A stretch of 10,907 bases of DNA from JAUILA01 sp964563925 (GCA_964563925.1 CAZLZD010000087.1:1-10907), one strand, 5' to 3'. Positions 1 to 6,878 are shown, counted from the first letter of the stretch. Made by a program: numbers and translations. The notes: generated by a model not told the origin, from the letters alone.

Positions 1-48
1 GCCCCTCAGGACAGTCCTTTACGGGTAGATTGGCGTGCAGGAAACTGA
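1..48 (+). CDS. Possible C-terminal tail of an upstream gene (partial)
   Basis: Frame 1 is open from the window edge to a TGA at 46-48 and reads APQDSPLRVDWRAGN. Fifteen codons without a stop mean little by themselves. The only support is position: a terminator-like hairpin starts 24 bases after the stop, where one would expect it for a plus-strand gene ending here. Frame 3 is also open, as far as 224, but runs into the TetR gene on the other strand and resembles nothing I know. The tail itself shows no recognisable motif. Confidence 0.2.
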   Translation, partial: APQDSPLRVDWRAGN

Positions 49-72
49 ATACAACCATTGCTTACGGAGAGG

Positions 73-111
73 AAAATCGACAGGAGATCACTTTCCAGTC
101 GATTTTTCTTG
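73..111. terminator. Terminator-like hairpin, possibly bidirectional
   Basis: AAAATCGAC (73-81) pairs perfectly with GTCGATTTT (98-106). Inside it, past an A/A mismatch, GGA (83-85) pairs with TCC (94-96), leaving an 8-base loop. The plus strand continues as TTTTTCTT, a T-run that suits intrinsic termination of a gene entering from the left. On the minus strand the stem ends in TTTTCC, which could equally end the TetR transcript, whose stop codon lies about 110 bases upstream in that direction. The stem is only moderately GC-rich, so strength is uncertain. Confidence 0.5.
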
Positions 112-214
112 TAATTCCCTGTGGGGTACCCACTGCACGAATGATCCCATGGAAGGCTTTTCTTTCACCTTTCAAAACAAATCAGACTGCTGGCATTCCT
201 GTACCAACGACACT

Positions 215-808
215 CTACCCCTGATTGGCTGCAAGTCCTTTCAGAATAAGTTTCAATCCCCACTTCAGCAGCTCAATGGATTCATCATTGCCCAGTTTGC
301 ATACGTCCTTGGTAACAATCATTGGTTCGATCCCCATAATTACAGTTAGGAAATTAGCCAGTTTGTGTTTTTCCCTGGCAGGCAATGATGAATTCTCCAA
401 AACCTTCTGCAACGTAATTATCCGGCGTGCGCCCCTTACCGCAGGAGGAGAATCAGAGGTGATTGCCACACTCAGATACTTGCGAAATGCAGGTTCATGT
501 TCAATGGCCAGCCTGGAATAATATTCCAGAACCTGCAATAACTGGTTATTCAGATCCGAATGCTTCACATTCTCATAGATGGTATCCGGACTCAGGGTGT
601 TCAGGTCAAGTCCGGCCTCCCCTGAAAGTACTTCCACATTCGAATAATACCGGTATACGGTGGCCCTGGACATGCCGGCCTTCCTGGCTACATCTTCCAG
701 CGAATAGTCTTTACCCTGGTTTAAAAAATGCTGGGCAGCAGCCAGTATCCGGTCACGTGTTTCCTTCTTCTGTTTGCTTCGCCCGGTTTGTATGTAATCA
801 TCATTCAT
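215..808 (-). CDS. TetR/AcrR-family transcriptional regulator
   Basis: This is a 197-residue protein of normal TetR length. Residues about 16-62 form the N-terminal DNA-binding domain: ETRDRILAAAQHFL as helix 1, then the helix-turn-helix SLEDVARKAGMSRATVYRYY, a close match to the family pattern. The rest should be the helical ligand-binding and dimerisation domain, too divergent to name a ligand. The ATG start (minus strand, 806-808) gives a short polar leader before helix 1, as usual. The gene diverges from a cupin gene 72 bases away. A palindromic site abuts this start and a near-identical one abuts the cupin start, so autoregulation plus control of the cupin is the likely role (inference from layout). 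By family habit it would be a repressor released by a small molecule. Family assignment is firm; ligand unknown. Confidence 0.93.
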   Translation of the reverse strand: MNDDYIQTGRSKQKKETRDRILAAAQHFLNQGKDYSLEDVARKAGMSRATVYRYYSNVEVLSGEAGLDLNTLSPDTIYENVKHSDLNNQLLQVLEYYSRLAIEHEPAFRKYLSVAITSDSPPAVRGARRIITLQKVLENSSLPAREKHKLANFLTVIMGIEPMIVTKDVCKLGNDESIELLKWGLKLILKGLAANQG

Positions 809-829
809 AAGACAAATATCTCATAAAAT
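808..829. promoter_or_regulatory. Operator-like site 1, at the TetR start
   Basis: The 22 bases at 808-829 match 861-882 at 20 positions, differing only at 809/862 and 817/870. The core TAAGACAAATATCTCA is an imperfect palindrome with half-sites (A)AGA and TCT(CA). It begins on the first base of the TetR ATG, so a bound protein would cover the 5' end of the TetR message or its start site. Placement next to a TetR gene and the match to the second copy make it a likely binding site for that regulator. No binding data can be inferred from sequence alone. Confidence 0.65.
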
Positions 830-860
830 TTGGAGCTGCCAAAACTTTACTCTATCTTGG
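829..860 (+). promoter_or_regulatory. Candidate promoter of the cupin gene
   Basis: TTTG at 829-832 and TATCTTGG at 853-860 are separated by 20 bases. This resembles the Bacteroidota housekeeping promoter (TTTG at -33 and TAnnTTTG at -7), with one mismatch in the -7 element. Transcription would start near 867, inside operator-like site 2, which is a natural arrangement for repression. On the minus strand, TTTG inside site 2 (866-869) could serve as the -33 of the TetR promoter, but its -7 partner is poor. Confidence 0.4.
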
Positions 861-882
861 TGAGACAAACATCTCATAAAAT
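861..882. promoter_or_regulatory. Operator-like site 2, at the cupin start
   Basis: TGAGACAAACATCTCA (861-876) is a palindrome with 5-base arms TGAGA/TCTCA around a 6-base centre. It is followed by TAAAAT running into the cupin ATG at 881. It is the better palindrome of the pair. The offset from site 1 is 53 bases, about five helical turns, so two bound dimers would sit on the same face of the DNA. Confidence 0.65.
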
Positions 883-1327
883 GGAAGAAATACAAGTTAA
901 GAATCAGCCGATGTGGATACTTGGCCACCTTGTTACCCCCCATGATACGGCCGGGGATTACGACTTATTAGTAGGAGAAACTCCTCCAAAAGTTCCGGGG
1001 CCACCGCCCCACCTGCATAACTCCTTCAAGGAGGTGTTTTTGGTGATGGAAGGAGAAATGGAATTCATGCTGGACGGAAAAATGAGGGTTGTAAAGGCCG
1101 GAGAATCAATCGATATACCCCAGGGGGCTATCCACACCTTTGGAAACAAAAGTGACCAGCCTTGTAAATGGGTGAATATTCACAGTCCGAAAGGATTCAG
1201 GTCATTCTTCGAAAGCTACGGAGTGCCTGCCTCCGAGCCCGATGCGGCGCAAAGTTCAGTGGATGGTAGTGTTGTCCAGTCCGTAATACAGAAAGCGGCG
1301 GATTATGACATGCATATCCGGGTTTGA
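881..1327 (+). CDS. Cupin-domain protein (single cupin_2 type)
   Basis: The 148-residue protein has both cupin motifs. Motif 1 is PPHLHNSFKEVFLVMEGEM (HxH, x4, E, x6, G); motif 2 is GESIDIPQGAIHTFGN (G, x5, PxG, x2, H, x3, N). All four metal ligands of the classic pattern (His, His, Glu, His) are present, so a metal-binding beta-barrel is expected. Family members include dioxygenases, isomerases and sugar or small-molecule binding proteins, and the sequence does not separate these. There is no signal peptide, so it is cytoplasmic. I chose the ATG at 881. An in-frame TTG at 830 would add 17 residues but would put the promoter and operator inside the coding region. Divergence from the TetR gene suggests the protein handles a compound related to the TetR inducer. 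It ends 7 bases from the convergent phosphatase gene. Confidence 0.9.
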   Translation: MEEIQVKNQPMWILGHLVTPHDTAGDYDLLVGETPPKVPGPPPHLHNSFKEVFLVMEGEMEFMLDGKMRVVKAGESIDIPQGAIHTFGNKSDQPCKWVNIHSPKGFRSFFESYGVPASEPDAAQSSVDGSVVQSVIQKAADYDMHIRV

Positions 1328-1337
1328 CCGGCGGTCA
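1325..1337. repeat. Palindrome spanning both stop codons of a convergent pair
   Basis: TGACCG-G-CGGTCA is a perfect 6+1+6 inverted repeat. Its left TGA (1325-1327) is the cupin stop, and its right TCA (1335-1337) is the phosphatase stop read on the minus strand. As RNA the loop would be too tight without opening inner pairs, so terminator function is doubtful, although TTTT follows on the plus strand. Confidence 0.6.
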
Positions 1338-1976
1338 TTTTGCCAGTATTTTCACCGACAGGTGCTCATTACCACTATCGAATACCTTAACCCAGCCCAG
1401 GTTGCCTAGTTTTCGCGCCAGGAAAAAGTTTTGGAATCCATGGGCGACCAGGATGATCAGGTTTTGCTGGCCTGAAAGCTGATCCAGGTGATCTGCACTG
1501 TCTTTTATCCGCTGCATGGCAGTCCTGTAATTTTCATCCGCTTTCTGTAAACCTGTAAGCCAGGCTAAACGGGACAGCCGGGTGTGCATTTTGTGACTGA
1601 CCCTGAAGGGCAACCGGATATTCTCACGATCCAGCTCGCGAAACCGGTAATCTTCAATAATGGTGAACCTGGGTTCCGGGAATATGTGCCTTGCAGTTTG
1701 ACGGGCACGCTCCAGGCTGCTGCAATAAATATGCATTGGAGGAAGATTTTCCGTGCAGACCGGGTGATCATCAAAGGGTATGATTCCTGCCTTCCGGTAA
1801 GCATTTAAATAGTTCTCAGCCTCTTCAAAATTGACCTGGGGTGGGGGAGTCACATTCGGCCGGGCATGCCGGATCAGAACAATCTGTTTTTTCCCGCTCC
1901 CGGTTAAAAGCTTGAGACAATTATCAGATGACTGATCCCGATAGAAATTTCTGATTTGCCCGATTCGTTTGTTCAT
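1335..1976 (-). CDS. Histidine phosphatase superfamily protein (phosphoglycerate mutase-like)
   Basis: The 213-residue protein carries the superfamily core. It begins with VLIRHARP (catalytic His37, the phosphate-accepting residue; RHA replaces the commoner RHG). The arginine motif CSSLERARQTA lies at 85-95, a likely acid Glu114 in FRELDREN, and the second histidine in ILVAHGFQNF (His179). The family transfers phosphate from a substrate to the first His and then to water or another hydroxyl. Substrates range from sugar phosphates to phosphoproteins and cannot be read from this sequence. The first 28 residues are polar with no signal peptide, so it should be cytoplasmic. It lies 81 bases downstream of a secreted-protein gene on the same strand, too far to assume co-transcription. 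Alternatives within the family are alpha-ribazole phosphatase-like or SixA-like enzymes. Confidence 0.85.
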   Translation of the reverse strand: MNKRIGQIRNFYRDQSSDNCLKLLTGSGKKQIVLIRHARPNVTPPPQVNFEEAENYLNAYRKAGIIPFDDHPVCTENLPPMHIYCSSLERARQTARHIFPEPRFTIIEDYRFRELDRENIRLPFRVSHKMHTRLSRLAWLTGLQKADENYRTAMQRIKDSADHLDQLSGQQNLIILVAHGFQNFFLARKLGNLGWVKVFDSGNEHLSVKILAK

Positions 1977-2057
1977 ATCCTGTCAATCATGCGCGGTTTT
2001 CGATCAATCCGGTTATGAAATTAAAGAAGAATGGAAGAAAATCAGATAAACAAGGGG

Positions 2058-2468
2058 TCAATTCCCGTCCGGCAGTGGATAGTATTGGTTCAGGGATGAT
2101 TGCGGGAACCGGTTCCTGAAGGGGGTTTCCGGAAGGGTAATAACCGGGGGCATGTGCTTGTTGATGTAATGGAAATAGTCCGGCGTCAACTGATGATTTT
2201 GCCCACTATTCGTATTCTCCCCTGACATCAGCATATTATTTACAACGAGACTGTTCTTGCTGTTCATCACGGGCAGACGGCCGGAAGATTCGTCCTTGCC
2301 GCTTAGCTGCGATTCGATAATCCTTATGGAATAGGAGATTGTAATCTGGCCATCGGCTTCCTGGTGCAATTCAAGCTGGTATTTCCATCCCGAATGAAAT
2401 ATCTGTCCGGAAGACGGAAGCGCCAGCGCTAAGGAAAATACAAGGAGCAGAAGGGAGGCACGTGTCAT
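2058..2468 (-). CDS. Small secreted protein of unknown function
   Basis: This is a 136-residue protein that I do not recognise. Its start, MTRASLLLLVFSLALALPSSGQ, is a clear signal peptide with a short basic n-region, a leucine-rich core and likely cleavage near residue 20-22. The mature part of about 115 residues is polar. It has an alternating stretch WKYQLELHQEADGQITISYS (about 28-47) that looks like beta strands, followed by a low-complexity Asn/Ser/Gln/Pro-rich tail. There is no lipobox Cys and no cysteine at all, so a soluble periplasmic or secreted protein is expected. The upstream neighbour on the other strand (DUF418 gene) diverges from it across 192 bases; the phosphatase gene follows on the same strand. 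The signal peptide and clean open frame make it credible as a gene; function unknown. Confidence 0.7.
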   Translation of the reverse strand: MTRASLLLLVFSLALALPSSGQIFHSGWKYQLELHQEADGQITISYSIRIIESQLSGKDESSGRLPVMNSKNSLVVNNMLMSGENTNSGQNHQLTPDYFHYINKHMPPVITLPETPFRNRFPQSSLNQYYPLPDGN

Positions 2469-2660
2469 AGCTGCCAGGGTTATTTAAACAAAATACGAAA
2501 TATTCTCCAATTTTCGTCAAAAGAGACGGGTTATAGTTCTGATATTACTGGAGAAGTATCCTGAAATTCAGGTAATTGGTTAAACTCAGCCTTTGTATTA
2601 CATTCAGAATATGATTATCATGGCTGGATTTTAAACGCTCATTGTAATCCGCCTGTTCAC

Positions 2661-3992
2661 ATGTCAGACCTTACAGCACCCGTTTCTTCATCGAATAGAA
2701 TTTCCTCTCTTGATATCATTCGGGGGGTTGCCATCCTCGGCATCCTGTGGATGCACATGGGAGGATTCGGCCTTCCCAATGCATACAGCAACCCTTCGGT
2801 GTACGGAGGGTCTGATGGGTGGAACCTTCGCGTATGGCTTATCGGAGAATTGTTTTACAACGGGGCCATGAGAGGGCTGTTTACTATCCTGTTTGGTGCC
2901 GGGGTTATCCTTCTGACGACCCGGCTTGAATCGAAAGGCCTGGGAATTCAAACGGCAGATATTTATTACCGGCGAAATATCTGGTTGTTGCTCTTCGGCC
3001 TGTTTCACGCATACATTCTCCTTGGTCCTGGCGATATCCTTTTTGCCTATGGTTTATTTGGGTTTGTTCTTTTTCCTTTCAGACATTCAGCACCGACCAG
3101 GCTTGTGATGCTGGGATTGATCCTGACATTGATTGGAATGTTTATGTATTATTCGGAGTACCGTGAGATGAGCCAACTGGCTGAAGCAGGAACTCAGGCC
3201 ATGGAAGCCCGGGATAATGGATTGACGCTAACTGCCGAACAGGAGGAGGCGATCCATGCCTGGGAATCAGCTAATGAAGTGCCAACTGAGGAGGAACTCC
3301 AGGAGGAAATAGAGGTTCGGGGTCAGGGAGGTTATGTGGATAACATAAAGGCAAATATCCCAATGGTACAGTATATGCAGACCAAGGAAATTTACCATTA
3401 CTGGGTATGGGATGTGCTTCCCCTGATGTTTGTTGGGATGGCCCTGTTTAAATGGGGTGTGCTGCAGGGAGCCAGGTCAGTACGTTTTTACCTGCTGTTA
3501 TTCATCATTGGTTACGGCATAGGGATTCCTTTCAATTATTACGAAGCCACCACGGAAATTAATAATAACTGGAGTGCCATGGCACACTCCCAGGCGTTGT
3601 TGACCAAGCACATCGGGCGCATTGCCGTTACTTTCGGTCATATTGGCTTCCTTATGCTGTTTATCAAGCTTGGCTGGCTGAGATGGCTCCAGCAGGCTCT
3701 CGCTGCCACCGGCAGAATGGCACTGACCAATTATATGATGCAAACCGTCCTGGTAAGTTTTATGGTCCTTGGTTATGGCTTTGGTCTATATGGAAAACTT
3801 CAGCGGTATGAATTGTACTATATCCTTGCCGGTGTGTGGATTTTTCAACTGATATTGAGTCCGATCTGGCTCACGTATTTCCGGTATGGTCCGGCCGAAT
3901 GGCTGTGGAGAAGCCTTACCTACCGAAGGTGGCAACCCATAAGAAAATTGTCATTATCCGAAATGCAAGCCAGCAGCTCAACCTCTAATTGA
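2661..3992 (+). CDS. DUF418-family multi-pass membrane protein (YeiB-like)
   Basis: The 443-residue protein has the signatures of the DUF418 family: SLDIIRGVAILGILWMHM at 16-33, FHAYILLGPGDILFAYG at 115-131, GRMALTNYMMQTVL at 351-364, and YFRYGPAEWLWRSLTYRRW at 406-424. About eight hydrophobic segments place it in the inner membrane. The family resembles membrane acyltransferases in overall layout, but no reaction is established for it. Between the fifth and sixth segments (about 165-245) lies a long hydrophilic, glutamate-rich loop with a run of acidic helices. The ATG at 2661 puts a short polar tail before the first family motif and is a natural start, although no Shine-Dalgarno is visible. 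The gene stands alone between a divergent and a co-directional neighbour. Family assignment is strong; the role is not known. Confidence 0.92.
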   Translation: MSDLTAPVSSSNRISSLDIIRGVAILGILWMHMGGFGLPNAYSNPSVYGGSDGWNLRVWLIGELFYNGAMRGLFTILFGAGVILLTTRLESKGLGIQTADIYYRRNIWLLLFGLFHAYILLGPGDILFAYGLFGFVLFPFRHSAPTRLVMLGLILTLIGMFMYYSEYREMSQLAEAGTQAMEARDNGLTLTAEQEEAIHAWESANEVPTEEELQEEIEVRGQGGYVDNIKANIPMVQYMQTKEIYHYWVWDVLPLMFVGMALFKWGVLQGARSVRFYLLLFIIGYGIGIPFNYYEATTEINNNWSAMAHSQALLTKHIGRIAVTFGHIGFLMLFIKLGWLRWLQQALAATGRMALTNYMMQTVLVSFMVLGYGFGLYGKLQRYELYYILAGVWIFQLILSPIWLTYFRYGPAEWLWRSLTYRRWQPIRKLSLSEMQASSSTSN

Positions 3993-4001
3993 TCCATATT
4001 A

Positions 4002-4019
4002 AATGCCCGGACGGGCATT
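4002..4019 (+). terminator. GC-rich inverted repeat after the DUF418 gene
   Basis: AATGCCCG-GA-CGGGCATT is a perfect 8-base inverted repeat starting 10 bases past the DUF418 stop. In RNA the likely stem is AATGCCC/GGGCATT with a four-base loop. No T-run follows directly; the nearest is GGGTTTTATTT about 25 bases on. It is therefore a plausible but imperfect intrinsic terminator, or a transcript-stabilising hairpin. Confidence 0.4.
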
Positions 4020-4037
4020 CGGCCGGTAATTTCTCCG

Positions 4038-4066
4038 GTTGTCGGGTTTTATTTCGCATATTTCTG
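4038..4066 (+). promoter_or_regulatory. Weak promoter candidate for the membrane protein at 4131
   Basis: TATTTCTG (4059-4066) matches TAnnTTTG with one mismatch. GTTG (4038-4041) lies 17 bases upstream as a poor -33 element. Transcription would begin near 4073, leaving a leader of about 58 bases. Short degenerate motifs like these arise often by chance. Confidence 0.22.
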
Positions 4067-4130
4067 TTTAACCATGCTATATCAGGGTGTTCGTCTTCAC
4101 GGTTGGCTGCGGATTTGAAAGTTGAAGAAT

Positions 4131-4835
4131 ATGAAGAATAACCCTGTAAGAAGTGTCCTGGGAAGTATATTCCTGGTAGTTGTCTTTGTTGTTTGTGTAC
4201 TGTCGGCGGTAGATTTTATCGACGGACCGGTGGATTACCAGAAATCCTTCCTGATCGCGGCGGGAATCCTGGGTGTAGTTCTGTACCTTTTTAAATGGCG
4301 GATTTCCCTGGTGCTGCTGTACTGCTGGATCCTGCTGCAGCTGCTCACCGTAGAACAAGTTGCCGGCGACCGCATTATTTCACTGGTTGATTTTCATTTA
4401 CTGGCCGAATTCAGGTTTTATGCCAGCGTGCCATTCCAGGGCGTGGAATACCAGGTCGGACTGAACCTGATTCCGCTGGCGTATCTCCCCCTTATTTTGA
4501 TGTTGCGCAGGCGGACGATCGTAGGCGAAGAACTTACGGTCAATTTATTCCGGGAGAATGACTGGCTGTTTGAAAAGCTGCCCCAGCAGGTAAAGGTACT
4601 TGACAAGGTAAATTTTGCCGGGAATAAGGACTGGCTGGTGGTTCACCTGTCTGAATCTATTCCCTTTAACGGCACACTCTATTATCATGCGTTGCTCAAG
4701 GCAAAGGATTATGTTTCACTCCGTCGGAATAAGCCGCGGATCGCTCATTTTCGCCTTTTTGACGGACATAAGCGGCCCGGCCGGGACCAGGATCTAAAGC
4801 AATTCCCGTTCATCGACTGGGTCGTGGTGAAATAA
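4131..4835 (+). CDS. Membrane protein of unknown function, with C-terminal soluble domain
   Basis: This is a 234-residue protein that I do not recognise. Four hydrophobic segments are visible: about 9-30 (VLGSIFLVVVFVVCVLSAVD), 39-54, 57-76 (rich in Leu with YCWILLQLL) and 112-126 (NLIPLAYLPLILMLRRR). The last ends in an arginine cluster that probably faces the cytoplasm. Residues about 130-234 form a soluble, mixed-charge domain ending in FPFIDWVVVK. I prefer the ATG at 4131; an in-frame TTG at 4122 would add only three residues. There are no catalytic motifs or cysteine clusters. It follows the DUF418 gene on the same strand after 138 bases and a hairpin, so the two are probably separate transcripts. 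It ends 18 bases from the convergent serine hydrolase gene. Confidence 0.75.
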   Translation: MKNNPVRSVLGSIFLVVVFVVCVLSAVDFIDGPVDYQKSFLIAAGILGVVLYLFKWRISLVLLYCWILLQLLTVEQVAGDRIISLVDFHLLAEFRFYASVPFQGVEYQVGLNLIPLAYLPLILMLRRRTIVGEELTVNLFRENDWLFEKLPQQVKVLDKVNFAGNKDWLVVHLSESIPFNGTLYYHALLKAKDYVSLRRNKPRIAHFRLFDGHKRPGRDQDLKQFPFIDWVVVK

Positions 4836-4853
4836 AACTATAACAATGTATTT

Positions 4854-6512
4854 CTATTCCCGGGTAAAACGCAGGTCCCTTACCCGGGAATTTCCCAAAA
4901 GAAAGCCTGTAACCTTCCTGCCTTTCCGCTGGAAACGGATAAGGTCCATCCCCCAGTTGGAAGTGCTGAATATGTCATTTCCATGAGGGTCCAGTTCCGT
5001 ATTGCCGGTTCGTTTGTGGGTCATCACCAGCTTGCCGTCCTTAATTTGCACCGTATAATACATCTGTATTTCTTCGCTGTAGTACCGGCCGGTGTACGCC
5101 TGCATTTCCTGCTGGCTCAGGGCGACGGAATCTTTAACCCTGAACAGCCTGTACTGTTCATCCGGGACTTTAAGCGTCATGTAGGAATTTCCTTCATCGT
5201 ATCCCAGGTATATCCTGTCTCCCCCGATGACGGCACTGTAATTCATCGGATCATGAGCCTCCAGGGCATATTCACCAGAAGGAGTCCGGACGGTAAACGC
5301 CGTATCCGTGGCAAAGGTGGTCAGCATAAGACTGCTGTTCACTATCCAGGTTCCTGCAAGTTTCTCGTAATCTTCTTTGCTGACCTCTGCGAAAGGCGGG
5401 TGGTCATCTGTTTTAGTGTATTCCTTTTCTTCCAGGAGAACGGATTGCAACTTTTGCAGCACCCTGCCGTCCATATTACCTGTATTGAAAAATACAATAA
5501 AGCCGGAGTGTTCTTCCGGGTACCATTGGATCATCGTCCGGTACCCGGCATCAGACCCACCGTGTCCGATCGCCTTATGGCCGCGAACCACTGAATTCGC
5601 CTGTCCGAGTCCGTAGGAAATGTACTCTCCCGAATTCAGCCGGGTCGGGGCTGAAAGTTTCTTAATTACTTCCTCTCCTCCCAGCTCGTAGGTAAACATA
5701 TTATCCATCCAGCGTGCCAGGTCTTCCACGGTCGTGAACAGGCTGGTCGCTCCGTCATTAGCGAAACTGAGTACTGCTTTCTGGTAGCCCTCGCCGTCAG
5801 CGCGGTATGAATAGGCGCGGTTGGGTACGATCATGGTGTGGTCATCATGAACGTGGGTATTATTCATTCCCAGGGGTTTAAAAATATTCTCCATTGCGTA
5901 ATCATCGAAATCCATACCTGAAACGCGCTCCACGATCCTTGCCATCAGTGAATAGCCTGAATTGCAGTAGAAGTATTCATCGCCCGGATTGAAATTCAGT
6001 TCACGCTGCCCTTGCAGGAGATTAAATATCTGGTCCTTGGTGATCACGTCGTCCATACGCCAGCCTGAACTCCGAAGAAGGTTCCACTGATCACGAAGTC
6101 CGCTAGTATGGCTCATCAGGTGCCGGATGGTGATGGTCTGTCCGAAGTCATACATTTCAGGAAGGTATTTGCGGATATCATCATCGATGCTCAGCTTGCC
6201 TTCTTTTTCGAGCAGGAGAATGGCAAAGGAGGTAAACTGCTTGGAAATTGAGGCAACGTGGAATACGGAATTCGGCCGGATGGGTATGTCGTATTCCAGG
6301 TTGGCCAGTCCGTATCCTTTTTTAAATACCACCTCACCGTCTTTGTAAATGGCGACGGCCGCGCCCGGTCCGTCGTTGCCGGCATAGGCCACAAACGCCG
6401 AGTCAACGGATTTTAGTCTTTCAGCGAAGGCCTCCTGGGCGCGAACCTGGATGGCGGCCTGGGTGAGTATGAGGGTGAAGAATAGGGCAATGGTCAGTTG
6501 GTTGATCCGCAT
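4854..6512 (-). CDS. Secreted serine hydrolase, class C beta-lactamase/penicillin-binding-protein family
   Basis: The 552-residue protein begins with a signal peptide (MRINQLTIALFFTLIL..., likely cut after VRA25). The catalytic core follows at about 30-375. The SxxK motif is SISK (nucleophile Ser88, base Lys91) in FHVASISKQFTSFAI. The YxN motif is YCN (182-184) in GDEYFYCNSGYSLMARIVE. The third motif is HGG (317-319) in IGHGGSDAGYRT, in place of KTG. Together these mark an active-site serine enzyme of the AmpC/EstB/DD-peptidase type. HxG in the third box is common among esterases and peptidases and does not point to drug resistance. Residues about 380-552 are a beta-rich C-terminal region. 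Its last part (YTGRYYSEEIQMYYTVQIKD, then IRFQRKGRKVTGF) matches the lipocalin-like tail often fused to these hydrolases. Substrate unknown. It converges on the membrane protein gene and diverges from a possible small membrane protein. Confidence 0.93.
   Translation of the reverse strand: MRINQLTIALFFTLILTQAAIQVRAQEAFAERLKSVDSAFVAYAGNDGPGAAVAIYKDGEVVFKKGYGLANLEYDIPIRPNSVFHVASISKQFTSFAILLLEKEGKLSIDDDIRKYLPEMYDFGQTITIRHLMSHTSGLRDQWNLLRSSGWRMDDVITKDQIFNLLQGQRELNFNPGDEYFYCNSGYSLMARIVERVSGMDFDDYAMENIFKPLGMNNTHVHDDHTMIVPNRAYSYRADGEGYQKAVLSFANDGATSLFTTVEDLARWMDNMFTYELGGEEVIKKLSAPTRLNSGEYISYGLGQANSVVRGHKAIGHGGSDAGYRTMIQWYPEEHSGFIVFFNTGNMDGRVLQKLQSVLLEEKEYTKTDDHPPFAEVSKEDYEKLAGTWIVNSSLMLTTFATDTAFTVRTPSGEYALEAHDPMNYSAVIGGDRIYLGYDEGNSYMTLKVPDEQYRLFRVKDSVALSQQEMQAYTGRYYSEEIQMYYTVQIKDGKLVMTHKRTGNTELDPHGNDIFSTSNWGMDLIRFQRKGRKVTGFLLGNSRVRDLRFTRE
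4857..4890 (+). terminator. 11-base perfect hairpin inside the 3' end of the serine hydrolase gene
   Basis: TTCCCGGGTAA (4857-4867) pairs perfectly with TTACCCGGGAA (4880-4890) across a 12-base loop. The left arm lies next to the serine hydrolase stop codon, so the sequence also codes for the last residues of that protein. On the plus strand it comes about 22 bases after the stop of the membrane protein gene and is followed by TTTCCC. This suits termination of that gene, although the T-run is short. On the minus strand the following bases are ATAGAAATAC, a poorer tail. Confidence 0.5.
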
Positions 6513-6580
6513 GGTAAGGTGAAATGAGTTTTGGTTGTTAGGTGATATCAGTTTTAATATACAAAGAATTATCTGATGCC

Positions 6581-6775
6581 ATGTTCATCGGGGCAGCGGG
6601 CATGCTGTTTTGCCTTCCTTATTTATTCTCTCCGGCACTGGAAGATTTAGTAGGGGCCGGGCTTCCCTTCCTGGGCGGATCAATCCTCTTTGCGGCGGGG
6701 ATGGTGAGCTTGTCCTTGCAAAATAAAGAGGGACGGAACTCGGAGGGAGGGGTACTTGGGAAAGGCCTCGCCTGA
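6581..6775 (+). CDS. Possible small two-segment membrane protein
   Basis: From the ATG at 6581 this frame encodes 64 residues. Two hydrophobic stretches are separated by a short acidic segment: MFIGAAGMLFCLPYLF, then PALEDL, then VGAGLPFLGGSILFAAGMVSL. A charged Gly/Lys/Glu tail follows. This is a typical layout for a small inner-membrane protein. An in-frame GTG at 6542 would add 13 residues but lies close to the hydrolase start. Against it: no clear Shine-Dalgarno, short length and no family I recognise. It sits between the divergent serine hydrolase (68 bases) and the metalloprotease gene (113 bases). Confidence 0.4.
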   Translation: MFIGAAGMLFCLPYLFSPALEDLVGAGLPFLGGSILFAAGMVSLSLQNKEGRNSEGGVLGKGLA

Positions 6776-6878
6776 TCCTTGATCTGATCCGTCAAGGCTT
6801 GAGAATATCAATCAATTTATTAGCAGTCCGTTGCGCCGAAGCATATAATTAATTTATATATTCATTGATATAATTTCC

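Noticed and set aside
830..880. TTG start that would lengthen the cupin protein by 17 residues
   Set aside because: It would place the candidate promoter and operator site 2 inside the coding region. The added residues are not cupin-like, and an ATG at 881 suits the family.
1028..1047. Internal AAGGAGGTG ahead of an in-frame ATG in the cupin gene
   Set aside because: It is the coding sequence for FKEVFLVM in cupin motif 1. Starting there would remove the metal-binding HxH, so an internal start makes no functional sense.
4983..5594. Open plus-strand frame of about 200 codons inside the serine hydrolase gene
   Set aside because: It is antisense to a gene with complete catalytic motifs. Its translation has no domain-like pattern, and it follows from the codon usage of the real gene.
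4854..6512. Reading the hydrolase as an antibiotic-resistance beta-lactamase
   Set aside because: It has HGG in place of KTG, a long C-terminal beta-rich extension and no resistance context. A peptidase or esterase role is at least as likely.
6776..6798. CCTTGA/TCAAGG inverted repeat after the small membrane frame, as a terminator
   Set aside because: The stem is only 6 bases with a 9-base loop and no T-run follows, so it falls short of an intrinsic terminator.
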